Shown here: one piece after another, positions 29,673 through 38,111 of the stretch
Layout of the letters: each line of letters starts with the position of its first letter
How positions within the stretch are numbered: the stretch's first letter is position 1
Source of the DNA: Schlegelella_A sp038231215
GTDB lineage: Bacteria; Pseudomonadota; Gammaproteobacteria; Burkholderiales; Burkholderiaceae_C
Direction: 5' to 3'
DNA: 64,000 nt
Assembly: GCA_038231215.1 (NCBI GenBank)
Contig: JBBRLS010000020.1
Span: forward strand, 1-64,000
Made by a program: the position numbers and the translations under genes
Notes under the pieces: model-generated
Databases searched by the model: none
What the model was told of the DNA's origin: nothing
The model's input: the letters and a program-made list of their open reading frames with translations, nothing else

Positions 29673-30409
29673 CCGCGGACCAGATCGCTGCGCAAGCCGC
29701 GTCGACGCTGTCGGCGATCGTCTCGTCGCCGACGCAGATCCTCGCCCTCTTCGCGGCCGCTGCCGCCGCCGCGCTGATGATCACGAGCGCCTTCGTCAAG
29801 ACGATGGTGCCGCTGCGCTGGCTCGCCGTCTGCGCCAACTGCGGCTTCCTCGCCTTCGGCTTGCTGCATCCTTCGCTCGTCACCGCGCTTCTCTACGCGA
29901 CCTTGTTGCCGATCAACATGTTCCGCCTGCGCGAGATGCGGCGCCTGACGCGACGCGTTTCGGCCGCCGCCGCCAGCGCCGATGCCTCGCTGATCTGGCT
30001 GCGTCCCTACATGAAGCAGACACGGCGCAAGGCCGGCGACGTGATCTTCGAGAAGGGCGACGAGGCCGAGCACCTGTTCATGCTCGTCGACGGGCGGGTC
30101 GAGTTCGTCGAGATCCAGGAAAGCGTCGGCCCTGGCCAGGTGTTCGGCGAGATCGCCTTTTTCGCTCCCGGCAAGCGACGCACGCTGACCGCGCGCTGCG
30201 CCGAGGACTGCCACGTGCTGAGCGTCAATCACCGCACCGTGCGCGAGATCTACTTCCAGAACCCGGCGTTCGGCTTCGAGCTGATCGGCCTCGTCGCGAG
30301 CCGGCTCTCGGCCGACGTGACCCGTCTCCAGGAGCAACTCGCCGCGGCCAAGGCGGCCCTTGGGGTGCCGGTCGTCGCGGGCGAAGGGCCCGACGTCGTC
30401 CGCACCTGA
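29669..30409 (+). CDS. Membrane protein with C-terminal cyclic-nucleotide-binding domain
   Basis: 246 residues. Three hydrophobic segments (about residues 22-42, 46-65 and 69-88) are followed by a cNMP-binding fold at about 105-225 (AGDVIFEKGDEAEHLFMLVDG, GQVFGEIAFFAPGKRRTLTARC). FGEIAFF and the Arg of RTLTA lie where the phosphate-binding cassette is expected. The order, three membrane segments then a CAP-type domain, recalls Popeye-like proteins. Ligand and output are unknown. The GTG start at 29669 overlaps the DUF3047 stop. Confidence 0.78.
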   Translation: MTADQIAAQAASTLSAIVSSPTQILALFAAAAAAALMITSAFVKTMVPLRWLAVCANCGFLAFGLLHPSLVTALLYATLLPINMFRLREMRRLTRRVSAAAASADASLIWLRPYMKQTRRKAGDVIFEKGDEAEHLFMLVDGRVEFVEIQESVGPGQVFGEIAFFAPGKRRTLTARCAEDCHVLSVNHRTVREIYFQNPAFGFELIGLVASRLSADVTRLQEQLAAAKAALGVPVVAGEGPDVVRT

Positions 30410-30430
30410 GCCAGTGCCGCCGGCGGCGGC

Positions 30431-31267
30431 TCATTCGTTCGGCTTGAACTCGATCTGCAGCACCGGCGGGACGCGGCCATCGACGTCGCGCGGCAGGACC
30501 TCGGTCTTGTCGATGGCGCGCAGCACGGTCTCGTCCCAGGCGGGAGAGCCGCTGCTCCTGACGAGCTTGCGGCCGACGATCGTGCCGTCCGGGGCGAGGC
30601 GCACCTCGACCGTCGCCAGCGGGTTGCCCGACAGCACCGACGTGAGCACGATGTTCGGCTTGATGCGCGCCTTGATACGCCCGGCATAACCGGCCGACGG
30701 TCCGGACGTTCGCGCCGCGTTGCCGGTCGCACCCGGATCGTCGCTGGCGCCGGCCTGGCTCATCATCCGGCGGAGGTTGGCTTCGCGGATCGCGGCCTGG
30801 CGCGCTTCGTCCTGGCGCGCCTTCTCGGCAAGCTTCTTCTTGTCGGCCTGCTCCTCAGCGACGCGCTGGCGCTCGCGTTCACGCTCCTTCTCGGCCTCGG
30901 CGCGGCGCGCCTCCTCGCGCTTGGCGGCTTCGGCCTTTTTCGCCGCCTCGGCGCGCTCGATCGCGATCTGCGCATCGACGCGCGGCGGCGTCACCGGTTC
31001 AGGCCGCGGCACCGGCGGTGTGGGCCTGGGCTCGACCACCGGCGGTCGCGGCTCGGGCAGCGAGACGCGCGGTGCAGCGATTTGCGGCAAGGCCGACCAC
31101 AACTCGGCGACCACGCCTTCGGGCTCGCTCGTCTTCCAATTGACGCTCCAGGCGAGCGCCAGGATCAGCAGCCCGTGCGCGATAAGCGCCAGGAAGAGCC
31201 CCGGGCCCATGCCCGGCGGCCGCTGCGGCGCGAACGCGTCGCGTGCCGACAGGGTCGCCGTGCTCAT
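30431..31267 (-). CDS. tolA: TolA-like cell-envelope integrity protein
   Basis: 278 residues. One membrane segment (about 21-40), a Pro-rich stretch with PEPRPPVVEPRP, a long Ala/Lys/Glu/Arg helix (about 100-170), and a C-terminal TonB/TolA-like domain (about 190-278, AGRIKARIKPNIV, VEVRLAPDGTIVGRKL). It links the TolQR motor in the inner membrane to Pal at the outer membrane during constriction. tolB and pal do not follow; the next gene is on the opposite strand. The 30-base gap from tolR suggests one operon. Confidence 0.9.
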   Translation of the reverse strand: MSTATLSARDAFAPQRPPGMGPGLFLALIAHGLLILALAWSVNWKTSEPEGVVAELWSALPQIAAPRVSLPEPRPPVVEPRPTPPVPRPEPVTPPRVDAQIAIERAEAAKKAEAAKREEARRAEAEKERERERQRVAEEQADKKKLAEKARQDEARQAAIREANLRRMMSQAGASDDPGATGNAARTSGPSAGYAGRIKARIKPNIVLTSVLSGNPLATVEVRLAPDGTIVGRKLVRSSGSPAWDETVLRAIDKTEVLPRDVDGRVPPVLQIEFKPNE

Positions 31268-31297
31268 GTAGGCGCCGTGCTCATGAATCCGCGCCGG

Positions 31298-31729
31298 TCA
31301 CGACCCGGCCGCCTGCTTCACCGAGAGGCCGACACGCTGCACGCCGGCACGCTGCAGAACGTCCATGGTCTTGACGACGGTCTCGTACTTGACGTTGCGG
31401 TCGGCCGAGATGACGACGGGAGTGTTGGCGTTGCCGGCCTGCACCTCGGTGACGCGCGCCGCCAAGTCGGCCAGGCGGAGCGTCGCCGAGTCCCTGCCGT
31501 CGACGCGCATGCGCAACTGCTCGTCGGCGCCGATCACGAGCTCGACGAAGTGCTCGGGCCGCTGCCTGCTCTTGCCGACGCTCGGCAGGTCGACGACACC
31601 CGTCGTGATGAGCGGCGCCGTCACCATGAAGATGATGAGGAGCACGAGCATGACGTCGATGAACGGGACCATGTTGATCTCGCTGATCGTGCGGCGGCGC
31701 ATTCCGCCGCGCTGGCTGAAGCCGGCCAT
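31298..31729 (-). CDS. tolR: TolR / ExbD-family biopolymer transport protein
   Basis: 143 residues with one membrane helix (VPFIDVMLVLLIIFMVTAPL, residues 21-40) containing the essential proton-channel Asp25, and a periplasmic domain ending VKTMDVLQRAGVQRVGL. It starts at ATG 31729, two bases after the tolQ stop. Confidence 0.95.
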   Translation of the reverse strand: MAGFSQRGGMRRRTISEINMVPFIDVMLVLLIIFMVTAPLITTGVVDLPSVGKSRQRPEHFVELVIGADEQLRMRVDGRDSATLRLADLAARVTEVQAGNANTPVVISADRNVKYETVVKTMDVLQRAGVQRVGLSVKQAAGS

Positions 31730-31731
31730 CG

Positions 31732-32421
31732 CTATCTGCCCGGTGCCGGCATGACACCCGCATTGCGCTGCAGGATGTTGGAGAACTCCTCGATGAAGCT
31801 CTCGAGCTGCGTCGCGATGCGGTCGATCTGGCGCGCGAAGCGGTTGTAGGCGATCACCGCCGGGATCGCCGCGAACAGGCCGATGGCGGTGGCGACGAGC
31901 GCCTCGGCGATGCCAGGCGCGACGGTCGCCAGCGTCACCTGCTGCAGGTTCGACAGGCCGATGAAGGCATGCATGATTCCCCACACCGTGCCGAACAGGC
32001 CGACGTAGGGCGAGACCGAGCCGACCGAGGCGAGGAAAGACAGGTTCGACTCGACCGTGTCGAGCTCGCGCTGAAAGCTGGCGCGCATGGCGCGACGCGC
32101 GCCATCGAGCAGGGCGCCGGCGTCGGTGACGCGTTTCTCGCGCAGCTTGAAGAACTCGCGCATGCCCGAGGCGAAGATGCGCTCCATCGCCGAGCGCGGC
32201 ACCTTCTTGGTCGCGTCGGCGAACAGGTCGTTGAGGTTGCGGCCGGCCCAGAACTCGCGCTCGAACTCGTCGTTGTCGGCGCGCAGCTTGCGCAGGCCGA
32301 ACAGCTTGCCGAAGATCACTGTCCAGCTGGCCAGCGAGGCGAGCATCAGGCCGGCCATGACGACCTGCACGACGAGGCTCGCGTGCAGGACGAGCGTGAC
32401 GATCGAAAGGTCCTGGTTCAT
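31732..32421 (-). CDS. tolQ: TolQ / ExbB-family proton channel
   Basis: 229 residues with three membrane segments (about 12-33, 135-158 and 170-192) and the conserved SVSPYVGLFGTVWGIMHAF and ATAIGLFAAIPAVIAYN stretches lining the proton path. With TolR it forms the inner-membrane motor driving TolA. The ATG overlaps the ybgC stop as ATGA. Confidence 0.95.
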   Translation of the reverse strand: MNQDLSIVTLVLHASLVVQVVMAGLMLASLASWTVIFGKLFGLRKLRADNDEFEREFWAGRNLNDLFADATKKVPRSAMERIFASGMREFFKLREKRVTDAGALLDGARRAMRASFQRELDTVESNLSFLASVGSVSPYVGLFGTVWGIMHAFIGLSNLQQVTLATVAPGIAEALVATAIGLFAAIPAVIAYNRFARQIDRIATQLESFIEEFSNILQRNAGVMPAPGR

Positions 32422-32870
32422 CGTGTGTCGTCGTCGTTTCGGATCATCGTGAGGATCTCGTCAGGGATGCGGCGTGGCCGGAAAGTTCCGAGGTCGACGC
32501 AGCCGACGCGGATCGTGCCCCCGGCGAGCAAGAGCTCGTCGCGGCGCGCCTGCTGCGTCACGACCAGGCTGGCCTGGCCGAGGCGCTCGACGCGCACGCT
32601 GACCTCGATCAGGTCGTCGAGGCGCGCCGGCGCGAAGTAGCGAAGCGCCGTCTCGGTGACGACGAAGGCGACGCCCGATGCGGCGCGCAGCCGTTCCTGT
32701 CCGAGGCCGAAGCTGCGCAGCCACTCGGTGCGGGCTCGCTCGAAGAACTTCAGGTAGTTGGCGTAGAAGACGATGCCCGCCGCGTCGGTGTCTTCCCAGT
32801 AGATACGGATCGGCAGGCGAAAGTCGGCGTCGCGCTCGAGCGGCCCCGGCCCATCGTGCGCGGCCGTCAT
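32418..32870 (-). CDS. ybgC: YbgC-family acyl-CoA thioesterase
   Basis: 150 residues, hot-dog fold. The signature YWEDTDAAGIVFYANYLKFF carries the catalytic Asp, followed by ERARTEWLR. It is commonly the first gene of tol-pal operons, as here. The substrate is a short-chain or hydroxybenzoyl-type acyl-CoA, or phospholipid-linked acyl groups; which one is not known. Confidence 0.93.
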   Translation of the reverse strand: MTAAHDGPGPLERDADFRLPIRIYWEDTDAAGIVFYANYLKFFERARTEWLRSFGLGQERLRAASGVAFVVTETALRYFAPARLDDLIEVSVRVERLGQASLVVTQQARRDELLLAGGTIRVGCVDLGTFRPRRIPDEILTMIRNDDDTR

Positions 32871-32894
32871 CCGCGCACGCCGCGCAGGACGCGA

Positions 32895-33314
32895 TCAGGG
32901 CGGAACGACCTTGCGATACACCGGCCCCCAGACCGGATGTCCGGCCTCGGATCGATCGAGGGCGAAGCCCGGGTCGGCCTGACGCGCGAGGCGGAATTCC
33001 GCTTCACACTCGACCACGCGGCCAGCGGCGCAATGGATGAAGGCGAGCCGTTTGTGTGCCTCGGCGCGATCCTTGGCCGAGGCGAGGCCGAGGCCGAGGG
33101 CTCGCCGGAACTGTCTTTCCGCGGATTCGTATTGGGCGTCTTCATAAGCCTTGAGGCCGTCGAGCAAGGCTTTCTCGGCCGGCCGGCCGCTCACGTCGAG
33201 CAGGCCGACCGGGGCAGGCGGCGCTTGCATGCACGCCGCGAGGAGAAGCCCGGCGGCCGATGCTACAAGAGCCGGCCTCACGGCCGGGCGCCGGGTCGCC
33301 CCAAGCCCGGCCAC
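32895..33314 (-). CDS. TssQ-like type VI secretion-associated lipoprotein
   Basis: 139 residues. The lipobox AGLLLAAC (Cys29 from this start) marks it as an outer-membrane lipoprotein. One TPR-like helical pair (GLKAYEDAQYESAERQFRRA, HKRLAFIHCAAGRVVECE) precedes the conserved tail GHPVWGPVYRK. This matches, from memory, the TssQ family linked to T6SS. No other T6SS genes are in the window. The start may be GTG 33314 or GTG 33281; both keep the lipobox. It lies downstream of the Ser/Thr kinase. Confidence 0.7.
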   Translation of the reverse strand: MAGLGATRRPAVRPALVASAAGLLLAACMQAPPAPVGLLDVSGRPAEKALLDGLKAYEDAQYESAERQFRRALGLGLASAKDRAEAHKRLAFIHCAAGRVVECEAEFRLARQADPGFALDRSEAGHPVWGPVYRKVVPP

Positions 33315-33315
33315 G

Positions 33316-33360
33316 GCCCCTCGGGGGGCAGCGAACGGGGTGAGCGTGGGGGCGTCATCG
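33316..33360. repeat. GC-rich intergenic repeat of Burkholderiales type
   Basis: The stretch cctcggggggcagcgaac...gtgagcgtgggggcgtcat resembles an element I know from many intergenic regions of Comamonadaceae-related genomes. It fills the gap between the Ser/Thr kinase stop and the lipoprotein start. Only one copy is recognised in the window, so the call rests on memory. Confidence 0.4.
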
Positions 33361-35160
33361 CTACGAACCGAACTTGTGCCTGAGCGACAGCGCTTGACCG
33401 GCGACGACGTTGATCTGCGCGACGAAGGGCGCGAACTCGCCGTTGCGCACGACGACCTGGTGTCGGCCTTCGGCGAGCGTGAACTCGGTCAGCGGCGGCG
33501 CGGCGCCCGAAGGCACGCCGTCGACCTCGACCTGGCCCCACGGGCTGATGGCGATCTTCACCGTGCCGGTCGCGATGGCCACCGGCGCGGCCGAGGCGAG
33601 ACGCGCGTCGCGTTCACGCGCTTCGCGGGCACGCCGCTCCTTGCTCGACTCCCTTGCCGGCACCGTCGCGGCGGCGGGCGGCGTGATGGAGACGGCGTCG
33701 GACCGGTGCGTCGTCGCCGGTGCCATGGCGGGCGCAGTATCGAGAACCGGCGCGGCAGTGCGCGTGGCCATGTTCGGTGCCGTCGGGACAAGGGTCGACA
33801 GGAGGAGCGAGTCCTGCATCGAACTTGCGCTCGGCGGGGTTGCCGGTACGGGCGCCGCAGGCGTCGTTGCGGCCGGGACCGATGCCGCCGTCGGCAGCGA
33901 AGTCGCCATCGCCATCGGGGCGACCGGTGCGGGCAAGGCGACCGGGGCGGGTGCAGGCGTGACCGCGCGAATCGGCGGCGCCACGACGCTGGCGCGTGGC
34001 GTCGTGGCGGCAACGACGGTCGCGCCGCGTTCGGGTGCGTTGCCGTGCTGCCACCAGAACGCGCCGGCCATCAGGCCCAGCACGCCGAGAGCGACGACGG
34101 CGATCGTCGCCACATGCTTGGGCGGCGCGACCGGCGCGGCTTCGGCTGGTGCGGCGGCTTCGCCTTCGGGGCCGACCGGGTTCGCATCGAGCCACTGGCG
34201 CAGCTCGCGCGCGAACGAGCGGGCCGAGCGGAAGCGCTGCTCCGGGTCCTTGGCCATGGCTCGCGCCGCGATGTCGGCGAGCGCCTTGGGCACGCCCTTG
34301 TCGACCTTGTTGGCCGGCGGCGGCTCGTGGTTCAACACCGCGTCGGTGATCTGCTTGAGCGAGTCGCCGACGAAGGGCTTGGTGTCGGTGAGCAGCTCGT
34401 AGAGGACGACGCCGAGCGAGAACACGTCGGCGCGCCGGTCGCCCGGCTCGCGCCGGACTTGTTCCGGCGCCATGTAGTAGGGCGACCCGGCGCCGGGCAG
34501 GGCGTCGCCCGCCTCACGCTGGTCGGCAATCCGGGCGATGCCGAAGTCGAGCACGCGCGGCTGCGTGCGTCCGACCATGAAGATGTTGGCCGGCTTGATG
34601 TCGCGATGGATCACGCCCTTGGAGTGGGCGAAGGCCAACGCGTCGGCGACGCGGCGCACGATCAGCGCCGCCTGCGCCGGTGTCGCGCGCCAGCCCTCCT
34701 GGCGAAGCTGGCGCAGGTCGCGACCCTTCAGCAGCTCCATGGCGATGTAGGCGCGCTTGTCGCTGATGCCGGCATCGAACACGGTGACGATGTGCGGATG
34801 GCTGAGGCCGCCGGCGGCGCGCGCCTCGTTGATGAAGAGCGCGTTGAAGGACTCGCGTTCCTCGTCCTTGATTTCGAGGTTGAGCGTCTTGACGGCGATC
34901 AGCCGCGAGAGCAGCGGATCGTGCGCCGCGAACACCGTGCCGAGGCCGCCGCTGCCGAGCTGGTACTTGAGCGCGTAGCGGCCGATGTGGCCGATCGTCG
35001 GCATGGCGCGATCGGCGGGTGCCGCGACCAGGCCCGCGAAACCGGCTGGCGCGGGCCGGCCGCTGTCGGAATCGCTCCACAAGGCGACGCCGGGATGGCT
35101 TGCCGTAGCGCCCGGAACGGAATCGTCGGGCACGGCTGGCGGGGTCGAAGGGCTGTTCAC
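33361..35160 (-). CDS. Hanks-type Ser/Thr protein kinase with membrane anchor and PEGA-like C-terminus
   Basis: 599 residues. The kinase domain lies at about 62-315: glycine loop LGSGGLGTVFAA, VAF-type Lys in IAVKTL, catalytic HRDIKPANIFM, DFGIARI, and APEQV. A membrane helix is at about 345-365 (VATIAVVALGVLGLMAGAFWW). A long Ala/Pro/Thr linker follows, then a C-terminal beta domain (VEVDGVPSGAAPPLTEFTLAEGRHQVVVRN) like PEGA. The kinase is cytoplasmic and the tail periplasmic. The GTG at 35160 is uncertain; ATG 35004 (MPTIGHIGRY) is an alternative. Linkage to a TssQ-like gene suggests a T6SS or envelope role. Confidence 0.88.
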   Translation of the reverse strand: MNSPSTPPAVPDDSVPGATASHPGVALWSDSDSGRPAPAGFAGLVAAPADRAMPTIGHIGRYALKYQLGSGGLGTVFAAHDPLLSRLIAVKTLNLEIKDEERESFNALFINEARAAGGLSHPHIVTVFDAGISDKRAYIAMELLKGRDLRQLRQEGWRATPAQAALIVRRVADALAFAHSKGVIHRDIKPANIFMVGRTQPRVLDFGIARIADQREAGDALPGAGSPYYMAPEQVRREPGDRRADVFSLGVVLYELLTDTKPFVGDSLKQITDAVLNHEPPPANKVDKGVPKALADIAARAMAKDPEQRFRSARSFARELRQWLDANPVGPEGEAAAPAEAAPVAPPKHVATIAVVALGVLGLMAGAFWWQHGNAPERGATVVAATTPRASVVAPPIRAVTPAPAPVALPAPVAPMAMATSLPTAASVPAATTPAAPVPATPPSASSMQDSLLLSTLVPTAPNMATRTAAPVLDTAPAMAPATTHRSDAVSITPPAAATVPARESSKERRAREARERDARLASAAPVAIATGTVKIAISPWGQVEVDGVPSGAAPPLTEFTLAEGRHQVVVRNGEFAPFVAQINVVAGQALSLRHKFGS

Positions 35161-35319
35161 GTCGCCAGCTTAAGTGAGGTGCCGGCGCACCGAGTGTGAA
35201 ATAGGCGTCGCAGGGAACGTTCGTAACACTAGCTCACCATTCGGCGTGCCGAACTGGCGCTTTGGCCCACGTCGCGACGGGCGGCGTCCTACAACGCGTG
35301 CGCCCGTCGCGTACGACTT

Positions 35320-35808
35320 TCAGCCGCGCCGAAGTCGCGCCGCCGCGACCTCTTCGCCGCGCAGGTCGAAGGCGGTCTTGTCGAGCACGCCGTTGACGTA
35401 CTTGTGGCCGTCGGTGCCGCCGAAGCTCTTGGCCAGCTCGACGGCCTCGTTGATCGCCACCTTGTAGGGAATGGCGACGCAATGGCGCAGCTCGTAGGCG
35501 CCGATCATGAGCACCGCGTGCTCGACCGGCGAAAGCTGCGCGGTCTTGCGGTCGAGGTGGGCGGCGAGCAGCGCGTCGAGCTCCGCGGCTTCGCGGATGC
35601 AGCCGTGCAGCAGCATGTCGAAGTGCACGGCGTCGCACTGGTCGAAGCCTTCCTGCTCGCGCACGTGCGCATCGACCACGCCGGCATCGGCGCCGCCGAT
35701 CAGCCATTCGTACAGGCCCTGGAGCGCGAACTCGCGCGCCTTGCGACGGGCGGTCGTGACGGTGCTGCGGCGCCTTCGCTTGTCGGCGCCTTCGGCAACC
35801 TCGCTCAC
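35320..35808 (-). CDS. nusB: Transcription antitermination factor NusB
   Basis: 162 residues. The NusB fold is evident from ARRKAREFALQGLYEWLIGG, LSPVEHAVLMIGAYELRHC, IPYKVAINEAVELAKSFGGTDGHKYVNGVLDK. It acts with NusE on boxA RNA during rRNA transcription. The GTG start overlaps the ribH stop as GTGA. It is the last gene of the riboflavin cluster, the usual beta/gammaproteobacterial place. About 160 bases separate it from the kinase gene with no recognised content. Confidence 0.95.
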   Translation of the reverse strand: MSEVAEGADKRRRRSTVTTARRKAREFALQGLYEWLIGGADAGVVDAHVREQEGFDQCDAVHFDMLLHGCIREAAELDALLAAHLDRKTAQLSPVEHAVLMIGAYELRHCVAIPYKVAINEAVELAKSFGGTDGHKYVNGVLDKTAFDLRGEEVAAARLRRG

Positions 35809-36269
35809 GACCAGTCATCCAGCAGGTTCGCCATCTCGACGGCGACGCGCGCGGCGTCGCGGCCATTGTCGTCGGCGCGTTCGGCAGCCTGCGCTTCGTT
35901 CTCGCAGGTCAGGATGACGTTGGCGACAGGCACGCTGTGATCGAGCGAGACGCGCGTGACCGCGGCGCCGCTCTCGTTGGCGACGAGTTCGAAGTGATAG
36001 GTCTCGCCGCGGATCACGCAGCCGACGGCGATCAGCGCATCGAACTCGTCGGTCTCGGCCAGCGCAGCGAGGGCGATGCCGATCTCGAGCGCGCCGGGCA
36101 CCTGCAGCAAGGTCGTGGCGGCCGGAGCGACGCCGAGCACGGCCAGCTCGGCACGGCAGGCGGCAACGATGCGATCGGTGATGCCGGCGTTGAAGCGGGC
36201 CTGGACGATGCCGACATGCAGCTCGCGACCGTCGAGGCGCTCCGCCTCGCCGCGGTCAGCGTTGCGCAT
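35805..36269 (-). CDS. ribH: 6,7-dimethyl-8-ribityllumazine synthase
   Basis: 154 residues. It condenses 5-amino-6-ribitylaminouracil with 3,4-dihydroxy-2-butanone-4-phosphate. Visible family motifs are QARFNAGITDRIVAAC (substrate loop), VPGALEIGIAL, GCVIRGETYHFELVA with the catalytic His, and SLDHSVPVANVILT. It overlaps the ribBX end by 14 bases and nusB by 4. Confidence 0.95.
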   Translation of the reverse strand: MRNADRGEAERLDGRELHVGIVQARFNAGITDRIVAACRAELAVLGVAPAATTLLQVPGALEIGIALAALAETDEFDALIAVGCVIRGETYHFELVANESGAAVTRVSLDHSVPVANVILTCENEAQAAERADDNGRDAARVAVEMANLLDDWS

Positions 36270-37407
36270 GCGTGGTGGTTTCGACGGGCAGCGGCACGGC
36301 GGCCGAGTCGGCGACGAAGCCGCTCACCTCGAGCCCGTAGCCGGTCATGCTCGGCATGCGGCGCGGGCTGCCGAGCAGCTTCATCTTCGCGATGCCGAGG
36401 TCGCGCAGGATCTGCGCGCCGATGCCGTAGGTGCGAAGGTCCATGGGCCGGGCCGGGCGGCGCGCGCCGCGGCTGCGCGCCAGCACCTGCGGCAGCAGGA
36501 CGGCGGCGTCTTCGCCGCAATTGAGCAATACCGCCGCGCCGCGCTCGCTCTTCTGCAAGGCGGCGAGGGCGCGCGGCAAGGGCCACGAGTGGTCGCAGGG
36601 GCCCGCGTCGAGCAGATCGAGCACGGACAAGGGCTCGTGCACGCGCACCAGGACCTCGTCGGCGGCCGACCAGCGGCCCTTGGTCAGCGCCAGGTGCAGT
36701 CCGCCGGCACCGTCGCCTCGCTTGTCGGTGTAGACGATGCAGTCGAACTCGCCTTGCGGCGTCAGCATCTTGCGCGTGCCGGCGCGCTCGATCAGCGACT
36801 CGTTGCGGCTGCGGTGCTCGATCAGGCCGGCGATCGTGCCGATCTTCAGGCCGTGCAACTCGGCGAAGGCGATCAGGTCGGGCAGGCGCGCCATCGTCCC
36901 GTCGTCGTTCATGACTTCGCAGATGACGGCGGCCGGCGCCAGGCCGGCCATCGCGGCGAGATCGCAACCGGCTTCGGTGTGGCCGGCACGCATGAGCACG
37001 CCACCGTCCTGCGCCTGCAGCGGGAAGATGTGGCCTGGTTGCACGAGGTCGACCGCTTTCGCGTCCTTGCGCACGGCAGCCTGCACGGTACGCGCGCGAT
37101 CGGCGGCGGAGATGCCGGTGGTCACGCCGGTCGCCGCCTCGATCGAGACGGTGAAGGCGGTGCCGTGCTGCGCGCCGTTCTTCGCGGCCATCGGCGGAAG
37201 CTGAAGGCGCTCGCAGCGCTCGCGCGTCAGCGTCAGGCAGATCAGGCCGCGCCCGAACTTGGCCATGAAGTTGATCGCCTCGGGCGTGACGCGGTCGGCG
37301 GCGAGGACGAGGTCGCCTTCGTTTTCGCGGTCCTCCTCATCGACGAGGATGACCATGCGACCGGCGGCCAACTCGGCGACGAGCTCTGGAATCGGGGCGA
37401 TGGCCAT
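36256..37407 (-). CDS. ribBX: 3,4-dihydroxy-2-butanone-4-phosphate synthase with degenerate GTP-cyclohydrolase II-like half
   Basis: 383 residues. Residues 1-205 are an intact RibB domain (VDEEDRENEGDLVLAA, GLICLTLT, AQHGTAFTVSIEA, RAGHTEAGCDL). The second half keeps the RibA fold outline (VLVRVHEPL, DLRTYGIGAQILRDLGIAKMKLL). It lacks the three zinc Cys of active GTP cyclohydrolase II (the SEC and RCDC pattern; only one nearby Cys, AGPCDHSW) and the RNIG-type catalytic loop. It should therefore make dihydroxybutanone phosphate only. This is the RibBX variant known from Proteobacteria. A separate ribA must exist elsewhere. The start is ATG 37407. Confidence 0.93.
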   Translation of the reverse strand: MAIAPIPELVAELAAGRMVILVDEEDRENEGDLVLAADRVTPEAINFMAKFGRGLICLTLTRERCERLQLPPMAAKNGAQHGTAFTVSIEAATGVTTGISAADRARTVQAAVRKDAKAVDLVQPGHIFPLQAQDGGVLMRAGHTEAGCDLAAMAGLAPAAVICEVMNDDGTMARLPDLIAFAELHGLKIGTIAGLIEHRSRNESLIERAGTRKMLTPQGEFDCIVYTDKRGDGAGGLHLALTKGRWSAADEVLVRVHEPLSVLDLLDAGPCDHSWPLPRALAALQKSERGAAVLLNCGEDAAVLLPQVLARSRGARRPARPMDLRTYGIGAQILRDLGIAKMKLLGSPRRMPSMTGYGLEVSGFVADSAAVPLPVETTTHAQR

Positions 37408-37435
37408 GGCTGAAATTGTAGGTGGTGGTGGAAGG

Positions 37436-38065
37436 TCAGGCCGCGGTACGCGCAGCGGCCAGCATGCGCTCGACATAGCGGGCGATCAGGTCGATCTCGA
37501 GATTGACGCGGCGCCCGACCGAGAGTTGGCGCAGGCTCGTGTTCTGCACGGTGTGCGGGATCAGGTTGATCGACAGCTCGCAGCCGGTTGCGCTGTCGGC
37601 GACGGCGTTGACCGTGAGGCTGACGCCATCGACAGCGACCGAGCCCTTGACCGCGAAGAAGCGGGCCAGCGCCGCCGGCGCCGCGACGCGCAGCTCCCAC
37701 GACTCGCCGACGCGTTCGAAGCGCGTGACGCGGCCGACGCCGTCGACGTGCCCGCTGACGAGGTGGCCATCGAGCTTGCCGTCGGCACGCAACGCCTTTT
37801 CGAGATTGACTTCGCCCGGACCGTCGAGCCCGGCCGTCCTGTCGAGGCTTTCGGCGGAGATCTCGACATCGAAGCGACGCCGCGCGTTGTCGAGCCTGAC
37901 GACCGTCATGCAGGCGCCCGAGAGCGCGATGCTGTCGCCGATGGCGACACCGTCGAGAAAGCTGGCCGGCGCTTCGATCGACAAGGCTTTCCCGAAGAAG
38001 GTGCCCGTGCCGAGTGCGCGTGCTTCAACGATGCGGCCGACGCCGCTGACGATGCCGGTGAACAT
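37436..38065 (-). CDS. ribE: Riboflavin synthase, alpha chain
   Basis: 209 residues with two lumazine-binding repeats: MFTGIVSGVGRIVEA with SIALSGACMTVV, and LDGHLVSGHVDGVGRVT with VAVDGVSLTVNAV. It dismutates two lumazine molecules to riboflavin. It sits between ribD (46-base gap) and ribBX (28-base gap). I see no FMN riboswitch in either gap. Confidence 0.95.
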   Translation of the reverse strand: MFTGIVSGVGRIVEARALGTGTFFGKALSIEAPASFLDGVAIGDSIALSGACMTVVRLDNARRRFDVEISAESLDRTAGLDGPGEVNLEKALRADGKLDGHLVSGHVDGVGRVTRFERVGESWELRVAAPAALARFFAVKGSVAVDGVSLTVNAVADSATGCELSINLIPHTVQNTSLRQLSVGRRVNLEIDLIARYVERMLAAARTAA

Positions 38066-38111
38066 CCCGTTATTGTGGCCGCGACGCGGAGGCCACGGGG
38101 TCGCGAAGGTG

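Noticed and set aside
36256..37407. Bifunctional RibBA
   Set aside because: The cyclohydrolase half lacks the zinc cysteines and catalytic loop, so only the RibB activity is supported.
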